Origin: Spirochaetales bacterium Spiro_05
GTDB lineage: Bacteria; Spirochaetota; Spirochaetia; Sphaerochaetales; Sphaerochaetaceae
DNA: 64,000 bases
NCBI GenBank assembly: GCA_001603115.1
Contig: LVBG01000022.1
Coordinates: forward strand, 1 to 64,000
Reading direction: 5' to 3'
Shown here: positions 42,111 to 50,947 of the stretch, piece after piece
How the letters are laid out: every line of letters starts with the position of its first letter
How positions within the stretch are numbered: position 1 is the first letter of the stretch
The notes under the pieces: model-generated
Seen by the model: the letters and a program-made list of their open reading frames with translations, nothing else
Database searches by the model: none
What the model was told of the DNA's origin: nothing
Translations under genes and position numbers: made by a program

Positions 42111-42721
42111 GGCTTGAGACGGTAGAAGAGCCCTTCCTCTGCCAAGCCGATGAGCACCAGCTGTACGTCCTCACCGACAAGATAGGGTGATCCCCCCCCA
42201 AGAGAGAGGCTTTTTCCTTGCTCATCATATGCTTCGATGCTTGCCAGAGGCGAATGCACTGACAACAGTCGGGTCTCTTCATCATAGCTGACTGCATCAC
42301 TGACAACCGCCCTGGCAGCAGGGACTGTGACAGTTTCAGTGAGGGTTCTCCCATCCTTGTACAGCACGTCCATCGTGTAGGAGCCTTGCTCCAAGGCAAG
42401 ACCTTTGCCCAAGGCAAGTGGTGGCAACTGGTAGAAGCCTTGCTCATCCCCATCCACTGACATAACCCAGCGCCTCTCTCCGCTCGGAGAGCTTACCAGC
42501 ACCTGCACGGTCTTTGTCCCAGAGGAGAGCGTGAAGGAGAGAGACAGAGTCATAGTCTCTTCATGGGGGAGGAGCTCAACCAGGGTGTGGACCTTCGAAG
42601 AGACGTTGAGCAGCCTCAACTCCTCCCGGCTGCAAGCCGAGAGAAGCAGAAACAGGAGAAGCAGCGCTAACGCACGTCTAGTCTTTTTGTGCTGCAAGGT
42701 AGGACCTGACCGGATTGGCAT
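42107..42721 (-). CDS. Lipoprotein, unknown function
   Basis: About 204 residues with a lipoprotein signal: RRALALLLLFLLLSAC, lipobox LSAC. The mature part contains beta-sandwich-like segments (MTLSLSFTLSSGTKTVQVLV, GSYTMDVLYKDGRTLTETVT) and no recognised domain. The exact start is uncertain: ATG 42721, ATG 42727 or a TTG at 42694 with AGGTCC upstream are all in frame. All overlap the 3' end of the acyltransferase gene, suggesting translational coupling. Confidence 0.65.
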   Translation of the reverse strand: MPIRSGPTLQHKKTRRALALLLLFLLLSACSREELRLLNVSSKVHTLVELLPHEETMTLSLSFTLSSGTKTVQVLVSSPSGERRWVMSVDGDEQGFYQLPPLALGKGLALEQGSYTMDVLYKDGRTLTETVTVPAARAVVSDAVSYDEETRLLSVHSPLASIEAYDEQGKSLSLGGGSPYLVGEDVQLVLIGLAEEGLFYRLKP

Positions 42722-43814
42722 AGGCATTGAGAGCAAACCGATACACATCCTCCCTTACTCCCTTGAAGCGGTAGAGGAATGCTTCCTTGTCAAAATCCTG
42801 ATAGGAAGCGGCAAATCGGGTACTGTTCTCAAGATAGTCATAGGCAAACAGGTTTGTCGGCCAGAGATGATAGAGCGTATGGATCTGACGATCCACTTCT
42901 TGGGCAACCTGGTCCGAGTTTTCAAACTCACCGGCGATCGGCTTTCCAAAAGCAATATGGATATTGCCCTTGTACCCTTTCAAGCCACGGGAGATGGAGA
43001 TGAGATCCTCATAGCGTTTCTTGGTATGATCGCCACGATTGATACGAGCGACTTCCTCCCCGGCCTTGATCAGATCACAGGGGTCATACTCATAGCTCAC
43101 CGCTACCGGAACGATGCGGCAGTTGTTTACCACCTCATTGAATGTGATGCCCTTCGATTTCTGGGAGAGATGGAGCATCTTGATGATGGCCGGTGTGGTC
43201 ACATCCAGCCCATCTTTCGCCCTTCCGCTCTTCTGGGCAACCCAGATGGATTTGTTCTCTTCGGTGATCAGCTCAACAAAATAGGAGCTGAGCCGGATCG
43301 ACTCCAGATACTTCTCGCGCATCGGAAGCGTTCGCTTGACCGTTACCCCACCATTGAGCTTGAACAAGTCGGTTACGAACTGGTTGGTGAGCAGATTGTC
43401 CCCGATGGCCATCTCGCAGAGCATCCTGTCACCCTTGAGCAAGGCCATGTCGATCAAGGCACAATCGAGGACGATGTCCCGGTGGTTGCTCATGAACAGA
43501 TACGCCTTCTCTTTGGTGGTGTGCTCCATACCGCTGAAGCTGAATGTATCCACACTTTTCTTGATGATCGCAGGCAGGAAGACTCCAGCTGTGATGTGCT
43601 TCTGAAACTCATCATAGTTGGTCACTTGGTCCAGCATGTTCACGATATGCTGGGAGTACTTGGAGAGCAGCAACTGCTGCTCCTCCGTCTGTGCCGGGCC
43701 TACCGAGGCCAGTATCTTGTGTATGGCATCCTTGTTCGCAAGAACGCGTGTGATGGCGTCACGAACATCCTGCCCCCGATAGGGGGCGATATCCTTATAC
43801 TGTGTCAAATCCAT
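42678..43814 (-). CDS. PlsC-domain acyltransferase
   Basis: A 378-residue protein with the glycerolphosphate acyltransferase motif SNHRDIVLDCALIDM (about residues 109-123; NHxxxxD box) and a downstream GGVTVKRTLPMREKY segment. Such enzymes acylate glycerol-3-phosphate or lysophosphatidate in phospholipid synthesis. Long N-terminal (about 100 residues) and C-terminal parts flank the core, as in glycerol-3-phosphate acyltransferase-like proteins, so the acceptor is uncertain. It starts 3 bases after the DHOD-like gene stop. Confidence 0.78.
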   Translation of the reverse strand: MDLTQYKDIAPYRGQDVRDAITRVLANKDAIHKILASVGPAQTEEQQLLLSKYSQHIVNMLDQVTNYDEFQKHITAGVFLPAIIKKSVDTFSFSGMEHTTKEKAYLFMSNHRDIVLDCALIDMALLKGDRMLCEMAIGDNLLTNQFVTDLFKLNGGVTVKRTLPMREKYLESIRLSSYFVELITEENKSIWVAQKSGRAKDGLDVTTPAIIKMLHLSQKSKGITFNEVVNNCRIVPVAVSYEYDPCDLIKAGEEVARINRGDHTKKRYEDLISISRGLKGYKGNIHIAFGKPIAGEFENSDQVAQEVDRQIHTLYHLWPTNLFAYDYLENSTRFAASYQDFDKEAFLYRFKGVREDVYRFALNAYANPVRSYLAAQKD

Positions 43815-43817
43815 AGG

Positions 43818-44810
43818 TCAACCCTTTTGTGCGTCCAGTATCGACTTCATGTATTGCACACGTTCCCATTTTGCAGGGTCGCTCATTCGCTCCTGTGCAA
43901 GTTTTCCGTTGAAGTCGGCAATGCTGGAGTAAGCATGCGAATCCATCCATTGCACCAGTTCAGCCTCAATATTGGCAACAGAGCCAAGACCCTGTTTGAG
44001 GAGAACGGAGCAGAGCTGGACAGCCTTGGCCCCGGCTAGCAACTGCTTGATCACAGTGCTGCCACTATATATGCCGGTGGAAGCACAGATATCGTAACGA
44101 ACCTCTTCACTCATCAGTGCAGTCCACCTGAGGGAAAGTGCATACTCATCCTTGCTGCTCAGCATCTGGGCGGGCACCAAGGTCATCTTGTTGATATCAA
44201 TGTCAGGACTGTAGAAGCGATTGAAAAGAACCACGCCATCGATGGAGTATTCATCAAAGCGGCGCATCATATTGGCAAGCGAGGAGAATGAGGGACCCAT
44301 CTTGAGGCTGAGCGGCAGCTTGATCTGCTTGCGGGCAGCCTTCACCAAGGAGAGGTACTCCTTCTCGATGGCAGATCCATCCACCTCCACATCTGCAGCC
44401 ACCACATAGTGGTTGAGCTCGATGGCATCGGCTCCACAGGCGGCGAAACGGTTTGCATACTCAATCCAGCTGCCACTCTGGCGGCAGTTGATCGAGGCGA
44501 TGACCGGGATTTCCAGCGTGCGCTTGGCATCCTCAAGGAGGGTCAGATACGCATCGATGTGCCGTTCCATGCTCGCACTCTTCATGAAGCCATAGGCATC
44601 GGCATGGGTGAGATAGGCATCATTGAGGTCGGCGGCAGACTCCCCGTCCATCTCGATCTGCTCCTCAAAGATTGACTTCAATACCACAGCTGACATCCCT
44701 GCGTCCTCACACCGCTTGAGGTTGTCAAGCGAAGCAGTAAGGGGGCTGCTTCCTGCGATCAGGGGGTTTTTCAGTTTCAATCCAAGATATGATGTAGACA
44801 GGTCTGCCAT
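43818..44810 (-). CDS. Dihydroorotate dehydrogenase-like flavoprotein
   Basis: A 330-residue TIM-barrel protein related to class-1 dihydroorotate dehydrogenases: LGLKLKNPLIAGSSPLTASL at the start, VIASINCRQSGSWIEYANRF, ACGADAIELNHYV, PLSLKMGPSF and GVVLFNRFYSPDIDI, with the C-terminal FMN-phosphate region ASTGIYSGSTVIKQLLAGAKAVQ. Proteins of this branch are usually annotated as DHOD-like and their substrate is unknown. ATG 44810 has GAGGAGC upstream; the longer frame is not supported. It is followed 3 bases later by the acyltransferase gene. Confidence 0.82.
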   Translation of the reverse strand: MADLSTSYLGLKLKNPLIAGSSPLTASLDNLKRCEDAGMSAVVLKSIFEEQIEMDGESAADLNDAYLTHADAYGFMKSASMERHIDAYLTLLEDAKRTLEIPVIASINCRQSGSWIEYANRFAACGADAIELNHYVVAADVEVDGSAIEKEYLSLVKAARKQIKLPLSLKMGPSFSSLANMMRRFDEYSIDGVVLFNRFYSPDIDINKMTLVPAQMLSSKDEYALSLRWTALMSEEVRYDICASTGIYSGSTVIKQLLAGAKAVQLCSVLLKQGLGSVANIEAELVQWMDSHAYSSIADFNGKLAQERMSDPAKWERVQYMKSILDAQKG

Positions 44811-44914
44811 ACGAGTGCTCCTCAAAAACAAAGGTAAAACGTGCCCACCGGCACAGTCGGTGCAAGTATAGCATGAATGCAATCAATTCTCTAGACAACT
44901 TGAGCAATCGACAC

Positions 44915-44941
44915 AAAGAAAGGGTGCCCCGAAAGGCACCC
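44915..44941 (-). terminator. Intrinsic terminator after the serA-serC-lrp operon
   Basis: GGGTGCC (44922-44928) and GGCACCC (44935-44941) make a 7-bp stem. On the minus strand it is followed by TTTCTTTG. It lies 27 bases downstream of the Lrp gene stop. Confidence 0.8.
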
Positions 44942-44967
44942 CCTGTGAAATGAGAATGAAGAGGAAA

Positions 44968-45423
44968 TCAGAGAATGTAGGGAATCTTGAGGTTGTGGGA
45001 TTGGTACACCACGAACGTCTCCACCTCCGAAATCTCACTGATTTTGTCCAGTTCGAACTTGAAGAAGTCCAGAAGGCTCAAGCCCTCTTCCTCAGAGAGT
45101 ACAAGTTGGACAATGAGATCGTAACGACCGGTTACCACCGCTGCGGAGATGACGCCCCTGAGTTCACTGAACTCCTTGGCCTTTCGCTCCAGGTCGAGTG
45201 TCTTCAGCTTCACCCCCATCATAACCACCTGCAAACCAGGAATGGTTTCAGGATTGATGAGGCCTGAGATCTGCAGAACCCCCTCATCGATCAATTTGTT
45301 GACGCGGGCGCGAACGGTGTTCTCGGTGATGCTCAGCTCTTCAGCGATTGCGCTGAAGGGCTTTCTTCCATCACACAGTTGCCGAATGATCGCTTTGTTC
45401 GTATCGTCCATCTTCACTTTCAT
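44968..45423 (-). CDS. Lrp/AsnC-family transcriptional regulator
   Basis: A 151-residue Lrp-type protein: N-terminal winged helix-turn-helix (MDDTNKAIIRQLCDGRKPFS, then ELSITENTVRARVNKLIDEG) and C-terminal RAM ligand-binding/oligomerisation domain (about residues 62-140). Lrp proteins respond to amino acids. The gene follows serC by 6 bases in the same operon, so feedback control of serine synthesis is a reasonable inference. Confidence 0.88.
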   Translation of the reverse strand: MKVKMDDTNKAIIRQLCDGRKPFSAIAEELSITENTVRARVNKLIDEGVLQISGLINPETIPGLQVVMMGVKLKTLDLERKAKEFSELRGVISAAVVTGRYDLIVQLVLSEEEGLSLLDFFKFELDKISEISEVETFVVYQSHNLKIPYIL

Positions 45424-45429
45424 GTTGGC

Positions 45430-46512
45430 CTACCCATTCTTCCGTTCGAACTCTTTCATGAACTCTGCCAGAGCAACCACATCTTCGGTGGGAAGTGCGT
45501 TGTACAGACTTGCACGCAAACCGCCGACAGAGCGATGGCCCTTCAGACCAAGCATGCCCTGCTTCTTCGCCTCATTGACAAATTGTTCCTCAAGCTCCTC
45601 ATTGGGAAGCCTGAAGACGATGTTCATCTTGGATCGGAAAGCCGGGTCGACTGGACTTCTGAAGAAGGGTGAGGAGTCGATTGTATTGTAGAGGATACCA
45701 CTCTTCTCAACTGCGCGCTTCTGCATCCCTTCGGTGCCTCCGTTCTTCTTGATCCACTCAAGCACAAGCTTCACAGCCCAGATCGAGAATACGGGAGGGG
45801 TATTGTACAAGCCCTTTTCCTTGCTATGCAGCGAGTAATCCATGTAGGCGGTAAGGTTGGAATTCTGTTTTTCCAGCAGGCTCTTCTTCATGATGATGAA
45901 GGTTGCACCAGCAGGACCGAGGTTCTTCTGCACACCACCATAGATCATGTCGAACTTGTTCACATCAACCGGGCGGCTGAAAATATCGCTGGACATATCG
46001 CCGATGAGGGGGACGGAACCGGTGTCGGGGAAGTCCTGCCACTCGATTCCTCCGATCGTCTCGTTCGAGCAGAGGTACAGGTAGCTGGAGTTTGCACTGG
46101 GCTTGACCGTCTTCGGATCAGGAAGGGAACTGTACTTGTTTGCCTTGCCGTCATAGTAGTAGTTGACCTTTCCCAGCTTCTCGGCATCATCAGCTGCCTT
46201 ATTGGCCCAGGTGCCGCTGCGGATATAGTCGGCAACCGTTCCGGGGCGAAGGAAGTTCATCGGGATCATGGTGAACTGCAAGGTTGCACCACCACCAAGG
46301 AAATAGACATCATACTCATCGCTGATGCCCAACAGTTCCCTGAACAGTGCCAGGCACTCATCATACATCGACTCAAACATACCACCGCGATGGCTGGCTT
46401 CGATCATGGACAGACCCTGGTTGTTGTATTCCACCATCTGGTCTCGCAGTTGCTCCAACACCTCAACGGGCATTACCGAGGGACCTGCAAAGTAATTCTT
46501 CTTGCGTTCCAT
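45430..46512 (-). CDS. serC: Phosphoserine aminotransferase
   Basis: A 360-residue class-V aminotransferase matching SerC: KKNYFAGPSVMPVEVLEQL at the start, SHRGGMFESMYDE, the FLGGGATLQFTMIPMN phosphate-binding segment, and the PLP lysine Lys196 in GGVQKNLGPAGAT. It converts 3-phosphohydroxypyruvate and glutamate to phosphoserine and 2-oxoglutarate. Its ATG shares one base with the serA stop (TAATG), so the genes are coupled. Confidence 0.94.
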   Translation of the reverse strand: MERKKNYFAGPSVMPVEVLEQLRDQMVEYNNQGLSMIEASHRGGMFESMYDECLALFRELLGISDEYDVYFLGGGATLQFTMIPMNFLRPGTVADYIRSGTWANKAADDAEKLGKVNYYYDGKANKYSSLPDPKTVKPSANSSYLYLCSNETIGGIEWQDFPDTGSVPLIGDMSSDIFSRPVDVNKFDMIYGGVQKNLGPAGATFIIMKKSLLEKQNSNLTAYMDYSLHSKEKGLYNTPPVFSIWAVKLVLEWIKKNGGTEGMQKRAVEKSGILYNTIDSSPFFRSPVDPAFRSKMNIVFRLPNEELEEQFVNEAKKQGMLGLKGHRSVGGLRASLYNALPTEDVVALAEFMKEFERKNG

Positions 46513-47396
46513 TAGATTTTTCCTCCCTTCTTCAATTCATCAATGATGTCAAAGGTCTCCTCGCCGATGCGAGCAAGATTCTCTTCGCTGTTTGCTCCGA
46601 CGTGCGGAGTGAGGGTCACCCTCTCACAACCGAGGATCGGATAGTCCGGGCTCGGGGGATCAGAAGGATAGACATCGGTGCAGTACCAGCTCACCAAACC
46701 ATCGTTGAGCATTGAAACCATGTCATCAGCATCCACACAGAGCCCACGACCGGTATTGATGACAACCGGGCTCTTTGTGCAGTTGCTGATCAGAGCCTTG
46801 TTGACCATGCCGCGGGTCTCATCGGTAAGGGGAAGGTGCAAGGAGATGTAGTCTGCATCTACGACGGCTTCTTCCGCAGTGGAAATCATCTGGGCAACAG
46901 GAGAAGAAGAGACATACTTGTCGAACGCCACGACCTTCATGCCGAAAGCCTTGGCACGCTCGGCAACCTTGGTTGCGATATTGCCGATGCCGAACAGGCA
47001 CAGGGTCTTCCCATAGAGCTCGGTGCGCTTGAGATTCTTCAGCCACTCGCCGCCCTTCATCCCATTATGGTAGGCAACCAGATTGTTGGGAGTGCTCAGC
47101 ATCAGGGCAAAAGCAAGTTCAGCAACAGCGATGGCAGAGGACTTGGGAGTGTTGCGAACGATGATTCCCTTGCTTTCCGCATAGGCCTTGTCGATGTTGT
47201 CGATGCCGACGCCACCGCGGATGATCAACTTCAGCTTCGGAGCCTGGTCGATGTACTCTTTGGTGCATTTGGTCTTGCTGCGTACCAATACCACTTCAGC
47301 CTCGCTGAGGCGGTTCTTGTCGGAGGTCACTTCGCCGAATACAGACAGACGTTCGGGAAGCGAAGAATCAAAGGCGTCAGAAATGAGAATAAGCAT
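46512..47396 (-). CDS. serA: D-3-phosphoglycerate dehydrogenase-like 2-hydroxyacid dehydrogenase (short form)
   Basis: A 294-residue protein without the C-terminal ACT domain of long SerA forms. The NAD-binding region reads GIGNIA (136-141), with catalytic Arg217 (NTGRGLCVD) and His265 (TPHVGANSEEN). The usual catalytic Glu falls in DVYPSDPP, where Asp246 is the nearest acidic residue. Location as first gene of serA-serC strongly supports oxidation of 3-phosphoglycerate. No ACT domain means serine feedback must act otherwise, perhaps through the operon's Lrp protein. Confidence 0.88.
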   Translation of the reverse strand: MLILISDAFDSSLPERLSVFGEVTSDKNRLSEAEVVLVRSKTKCTKEYIDQAPKLKLIIRGGVGIDNIDKAYAESKGIIVRNTPKSSAIAVAELAFALMLSTPNNLVAYHNGMKGGEWLKNLKRTELYGKTLCLFGIGNIATKVAERAKAFGMKVVAFDKYVSSSPVAQMISTAEEAVVDADYISLHLPLTDETRGMVNKALISNCTKSPVVINTGRGLCVDADDMVSMLNDGLVSWYCTDVYPSDPPSPDYPILGCERVTLTPHVGANSEENLARIGEETFDIIDELKKGGKI

Positions 47397-47426
47397 GGTT
47401 TTACATTCCTCTCTTTGCAGTGTGGT

Positions 47427-47440
47427 GGGCTCATGAGCCC
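47427..47440. promoter_or_regulatory. Perfect 14-bp palindrome upstream of serA
   Basis: GGGCTCATGAGCCC occupies 47427-47440, 31 bases upstream of the serA start. It could be an operator (for example for the operon's own Lrp protein) or a leader hairpin. The rest of the 47397-47600 gap is AT-rich with no recognised gene. Confidence 0.4.
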
Positions 47441-47602
47441 TGTTACAATCTTCTGAGGAAATTGTACACCAAAAAAGTGCCTTTTGTCTAATTTATTTTA
47501 CATTTTCTGACGTATTTATAAAAATTCCCCTAAAATGTTTCCGGATAGGAAGAATTAGGGGGTTCTTGTAAAACGAACTGCACGATCATTTGCGAGCAAA
47601 TA

Positions 47603-47627
47603 GAAAAACCGCCGGAATACCGGCGGC
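47603..47627 (-). terminator. Intrinsic terminator of rpsU
   Basis: CCGCCGG (47609-47615) and CCGGCGG (47620-47626) form a 7-bp stem with a 4-base loop, followed on the minus strand by TTTTTC. It is 12 bases past the rpsU stop. Confidence 0.9.
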
Positions 47628-47638
47628 CTGTATGAGCA

Positions 47639-47848
47639 TCAATAGCCTTTTGAAACATGGAGCTTGCGCACCTTTTTCATCTGCTTGCGTGCAAGAGCTT
47701 TCTTCTTCCTGTTGAGGATGGTGGAGGGCTTTTCAAAGTACTCCCGCTTCTTCCATTCGCGGATGATGCCTTCCTTCTCAACCATGCGCTTGAAACGCTT
47801 GATCGACTTTTCAAGAGGCTCATTGTCGTCTACTTTTACGAATGCCAT
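47639..47848 (-). CDS. rpsU: 30S ribosomal protein S21
   Basis: A 69-residue S21: [20 protein letters not shown] followed by [18 protein letters not shown] and a Lys/Arg-rich tail ([14 protein letters not shown]). S21 binds the 3' region of 16S rRNA during initiation. ATG 47848 with GGGGGGTGAT upstream matches the family start; a frame extension of four codons is rejected. Confidence 0.95.
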   Translation of the reverse strand: MAFVKVDDNEPLEKSIKRFKRMVEKEGIIREWKKREYFEKPSTILNRKKKALARKQMKKVRKLHVSKGY

Positions 47849-47934
47849 ATATAAAATCACCCCCCTTCCCGATTACTGGGTTCATATTCACCTGCACAAG
47901 AATGCCCGAAAGACGGCACGTGTGTCAAGTAGAG

Positions 47935-50076
47935 CTAAGCGCTTTCTCCTGAAGACTTCAGGTCAATGATCGTCAACTGCAGACTCTCCTGGCTGCGGAA
48001 ATAATTCCGCCCCAGACGGAACACCACATCCACAAAAGACCCCTTGTCAAAATCCTTGCCTACCCGGTCCCCGGCTTTCCAATAGACCGCCGGCCACTTG
48101 TAGGTTCCAAAGCTGAGGGTAAGCTTGACATGCTGACTCGAACCCTTGGAGTTGTTCATGAACTGGATGTCATCAACAATGGCGCCTTCCATCTGAAAGA
48201 CCAAGGGAGCATTCTTCTCCCCATAGGGCTCGAAGAACTCCACCACCTTGATGATCTCAGGGGTCATGTAGGGTTCGGGCAGGGCACAGTCGATGACCAC
48301 CTCGTCCTCGGTTTCCTCGGGCATGCAGTCCATCGTGTCGATCTCGTCCATCACCCTCCTCTTGAATTCAGGGAGGTTTTCCACATCCATGGAAAAACCA
48401 CCGGCACACACGTGGCCGCCAAAATCAAGGAAGAGGTCGCTGAACCGCGAAAGGAACTCTCGTGCATTGAAATGGGTGGGACTGCGCATCGAAGCGGAGA
48501 CCCGCTTCTCTCCCACGGTTGCCAGAACGATGGCCGGGGCATTGAACTGCTTGAGCAACCTGCTGGCCATAACCCCGGTAATGCCGCGGGAGAGCTGGGG
48601 ATCCTCAACCACCACAAGTTTCGATCCGGTGGCCTCAAAGCTGTGCTTTGCCTTGCCCTGCATCCGATCCCACGCATCCTCACCCAGCTTCTGCCGCTCC
48701 TTGTTGAGTTTCATCAGCTCGAAGGCCAACTGTTCCGACTGTTCAAGGTTCTCACTGAGCAGCATCTCCAGGGCAACCGATGGTTTTCCCATTCTTCCCG
48801 AAGCATTGATGACCGGGCTTATCTGCCAGGAGATATCACTGGTGGAGAGCTGTTTTCCCATGAGGTTCTGCATCGAGAAGAGCGGAAGCAATGATTGCCG
48901 TTTGCCCAAGGTGAGCACCTTCAGCCCCCGCTTCACCAGAATGCGGTTCTCATCCTCCATGGGCATCAGGTCGGCCACCGTCCCGATGGCAACCAGATCG
49001 AGTATGGACTCATACTCTGCATCGAGGGAGGGATAGCGTTTCATGCAATATGCATTGAACAGGGTAAAGAGCACCTGCAGCTCATCCTTCCCAAAGGGCG
49101 AGTACTTGATAGCCCTGCTCAGATTGGAGAGTGCAAACAGCCCCTTGCCCTTGATCACCGGCATCACTTCTTCCATTTGCGAGCGCATGTCCATGAGGTG
49201 GATATCCACCTGTTTGCCGAAGGCTTGCTTCAGTTGGGCCAGTTCGCTGGGTGCATCAAGGACCAGGATGGGCAGACCGCAGTCAAGGAACTGCAGCACC
49301 TTGCTCTGGCTGCTCTTGATGAGGCCAGGGTTGATCTCCTCGATCACCCGGTCGATGACCAGAAGGTTCTGGATGCGCATCGCCTGGATGATGATCGTAT
49401 CCTTGCCCGGCTGGGCATGGAGCAGGATGCACTCTTCACGGTAGAAGTCCGTATGGCTGAACCGGAGCGCCCAGATGACTTTTGCCACTACCCCGCACCC
49501 GGCCAGGTGCTGGAAAGGATAGCCGCTGCCGCTCATCTTCGGGTCGATAATAGCGAGGGCCGGAGGAAGCTCATCCCCACTGATATGGTGGTCAAGGACG
49601 ATGGTGTCCAACCCCAGCGTGTGAGCATGCGCAATCTCTGCGACATTGGAAATGCCGCAGTCGACGGTAAGGATCAGGGTCACCCCATCTTCAGCAGCCT
49701 TGTCCACCCCGTGCATGGTCATCCCGTAGGGATCGTCACCTTCGGGAAGCTGATAACTCACTTCAAGACCCAGACTCCGCAGTTCTGAGACCAAAAGCGC
49801 GGTGCTGGTGATGCCGTCGACATCGCGGTCACCAAAGACACAAATCTTCTCACCCTCGCTGACCGCATCGTTGATGCGATCGACAACCTCTTCCATATCA
49901 TCGAAGAGGAACGGATTGTGAAGATACGTCAGCTCACTTTCAAGAAAGAATTTAACCTGTTCAGTACCTGTCAGGCCCCTTCTTGCAAGAATCGAGGAAC
50001 ACAGGACGTCCAGCCCATACTGCTCATGAAGATGGCGTATGTCCTGGGAAGAAACCGGAGACTTTTTCCAAAGCAT
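47935..50076 (-). CDS. recJ: Single-stranded-DNA exonuclease RecJ with large internal insertion
   Basis: A 713-residue RecJ. The DHH motifs are clear: ICVFGDRDVDGITSTALL (motif I), VDCGISN, the DHH box VLDHHISGDELP, and HLAGCGVVAK. The second half has DLVAIGTVADLMPM, NASGRMGKPSVAL, SRGITGVMASRLL and GGHVCAGGFSM. RecJ degrades 5'-ended single strands in repair and recombination. Between the AGCGVV segment and DLVAIGTVAD there are about 145 residues where most RecJ proteins have about 30; this insert contains VIDRVIEEINPGL and LPILVLDAPSELAQLK. It is 39 bases downstream of recO. Confidence 0.92.
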   Translation of the reverse strand: MLWKKSPVSSQDIRHLHEQYGLDVLCSSILARRGLTGTEQVKFFLESELTYLHNPFLFDDMEEVVDRINDAVSEGEKICVFGDRDVDGITSTALLVSELRSLGLEVSYQLPEGDDPYGMTMHGVDKAAEDGVTLILTVDCGISNVAEIAHAHTLGLDTIVLDHHISGDELPPALAIIDPKMSGSGYPFQHLAGCGVVAKVIWALRFSHTDFYREECILLHAQPGKDTIIIQAMRIQNLLVIDRVIEEINPGLIKSSQSKVLQFLDCGLPILVLDAPSELAQLKQAFGKQVDIHLMDMRSQMEEVMPVIKGKGLFALSNLSRAIKYSPFGKDELQVLFTLFNAYCMKRYPSLDAEYESILDLVAIGTVADLMPMEDENRILVKRGLKVLTLGKRQSLLPLFSMQNLMGKQLSTSDISWQISPVINASGRMGKPSVALEMLLSENLEQSEQLAFELMKLNKERQKLGEDAWDRMQGKAKHSFEATGSKLVVVEDPQLSRGITGVMASRLLKQFNAPAIVLATVGEKRVSASMRSPTHFNAREFLSRFSDLFLDFGGHVCAGGFSMDVENLPEFKRRVMDEIDTMDCMPEETEDEVVIDCALPEPYMTPEIIKVVEFFEPYGEKNAPLVFQMEGAIVDDIQFMNNSKGSSQHVKLTLSFGTYKWPAVYWKAGDRVGKDFDKGSFVDVVFRLGRNYFRSQESLQLTIIDLKSSGESA

Positions 50077-50115
50077 ATATATACAACCTTATCTATAATA
50101 ATCATGTCCAAGCCC

Positions 50116-50862
50116 CTAGGAAGTCATCAAGAGCCCATCGCTGAGCGTCTTCAGATAGCCGCCGCACAGGAGGGCTGCATATCTGAGCATGTAGGTCCTG
50201 ATGCGAACGGTGGTTGTGGGGTTCAGTTCCACCATGACCGCATCCTCAAAAGAGAGATCGGCTGTGACCGTAAGATACCGCCTCATTCCGGGGAGAAGCA
50301 ACAAAGGCGAATCCAAGGAAGCACACTCCTTGCAACAGGGAGAGCCCAGGGAAGAAGAGAAGGAGATGATCTCGTTCGCCCCATACGGCCGTTCACAAAC
50401 GGGACAGATGCGGTAGTCGGGGCGCAGTCCCAACAGCTCGCTCATCTGGTGGATGAACTGGATCAAAACCAGATTTGCCTGATCGGGCAGGCTGGAAAGC
50501 AGATCAAGAGCCTTGCTCAACAACGCATAGGCCTTACCGCTCTCTCCCCCATTGGTCTTGATCATCATCTCACAAAAGAAGAGCGCTCGATAGGTTTGCA
50601 TCAAGTCCAAACGAAGCACTTCATGATCAGCAAGCACCTTCAGGTCCTTGAGGGTATACTCTTTCTTCACTGGATTGTAGTAGAGGAAGAACTGTCCGTC
50701 GGTAAGCACTTCAGCCTTCACCGCCTTCAGCGATTTCCGGGCCCCATAGCTCACCACATCTATGATACCAAAGTCGACACTCAGCAAGGTAAGCCTACGA
50801 TTCAGTTGGCCGTACCGCTGACTGTGAAGCACGATGCCCAAAGACGATACGTTCCGCTCCAT
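50116..50862 (-). CDS. recO: DNA repair protein RecO
   Basis: A 248-residue RecO: N-terminal OB-fold region (SSLGIVLHSQRYGQLNRRLT), central helical part, and the four-cysteine zinc motif CPVC...CCKEC (about residues 153-180). RecO loads RecA with RecR on SSB-coated DNA. ATG 50862 with GGAGGG upstream begins at the conserved core; the frame further upstream overlaps the divergent DUF4105 gene and is rejected. It precedes recJ on the same strand. Confidence 0.88.
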   Translation of the reverse strand: MERNVSSLGIVLHSQRYGQLNRRLTLLSVDFGIIDVVSYGARKSLKAVKAEVLTDGQFFLYYNPVKKEYTLKDLKVLADHEVLRLDLMQTYRALFFCEMMIKTNGGESGKAYALLSKALDLLSSLPDQANLVLIQFIHQMSELLGLRPDYRICPVCERPYGANEIISFSSSLGSPCCKECASLDSPLLLLPGMRRYLTVTADLSFEDAVMVELNPTTTVRIRTYMLRYAALLCGGYLKTLSDGLLMTS

Positions 50863-50947
50863 GAACCCTCCACATCCTAGAGTAGAAGGAACAAGGCAAA
50901 AAATCAACTGGTTGGAAGTTGGGTCAGCCTGTGATAAGCTATCGCTC

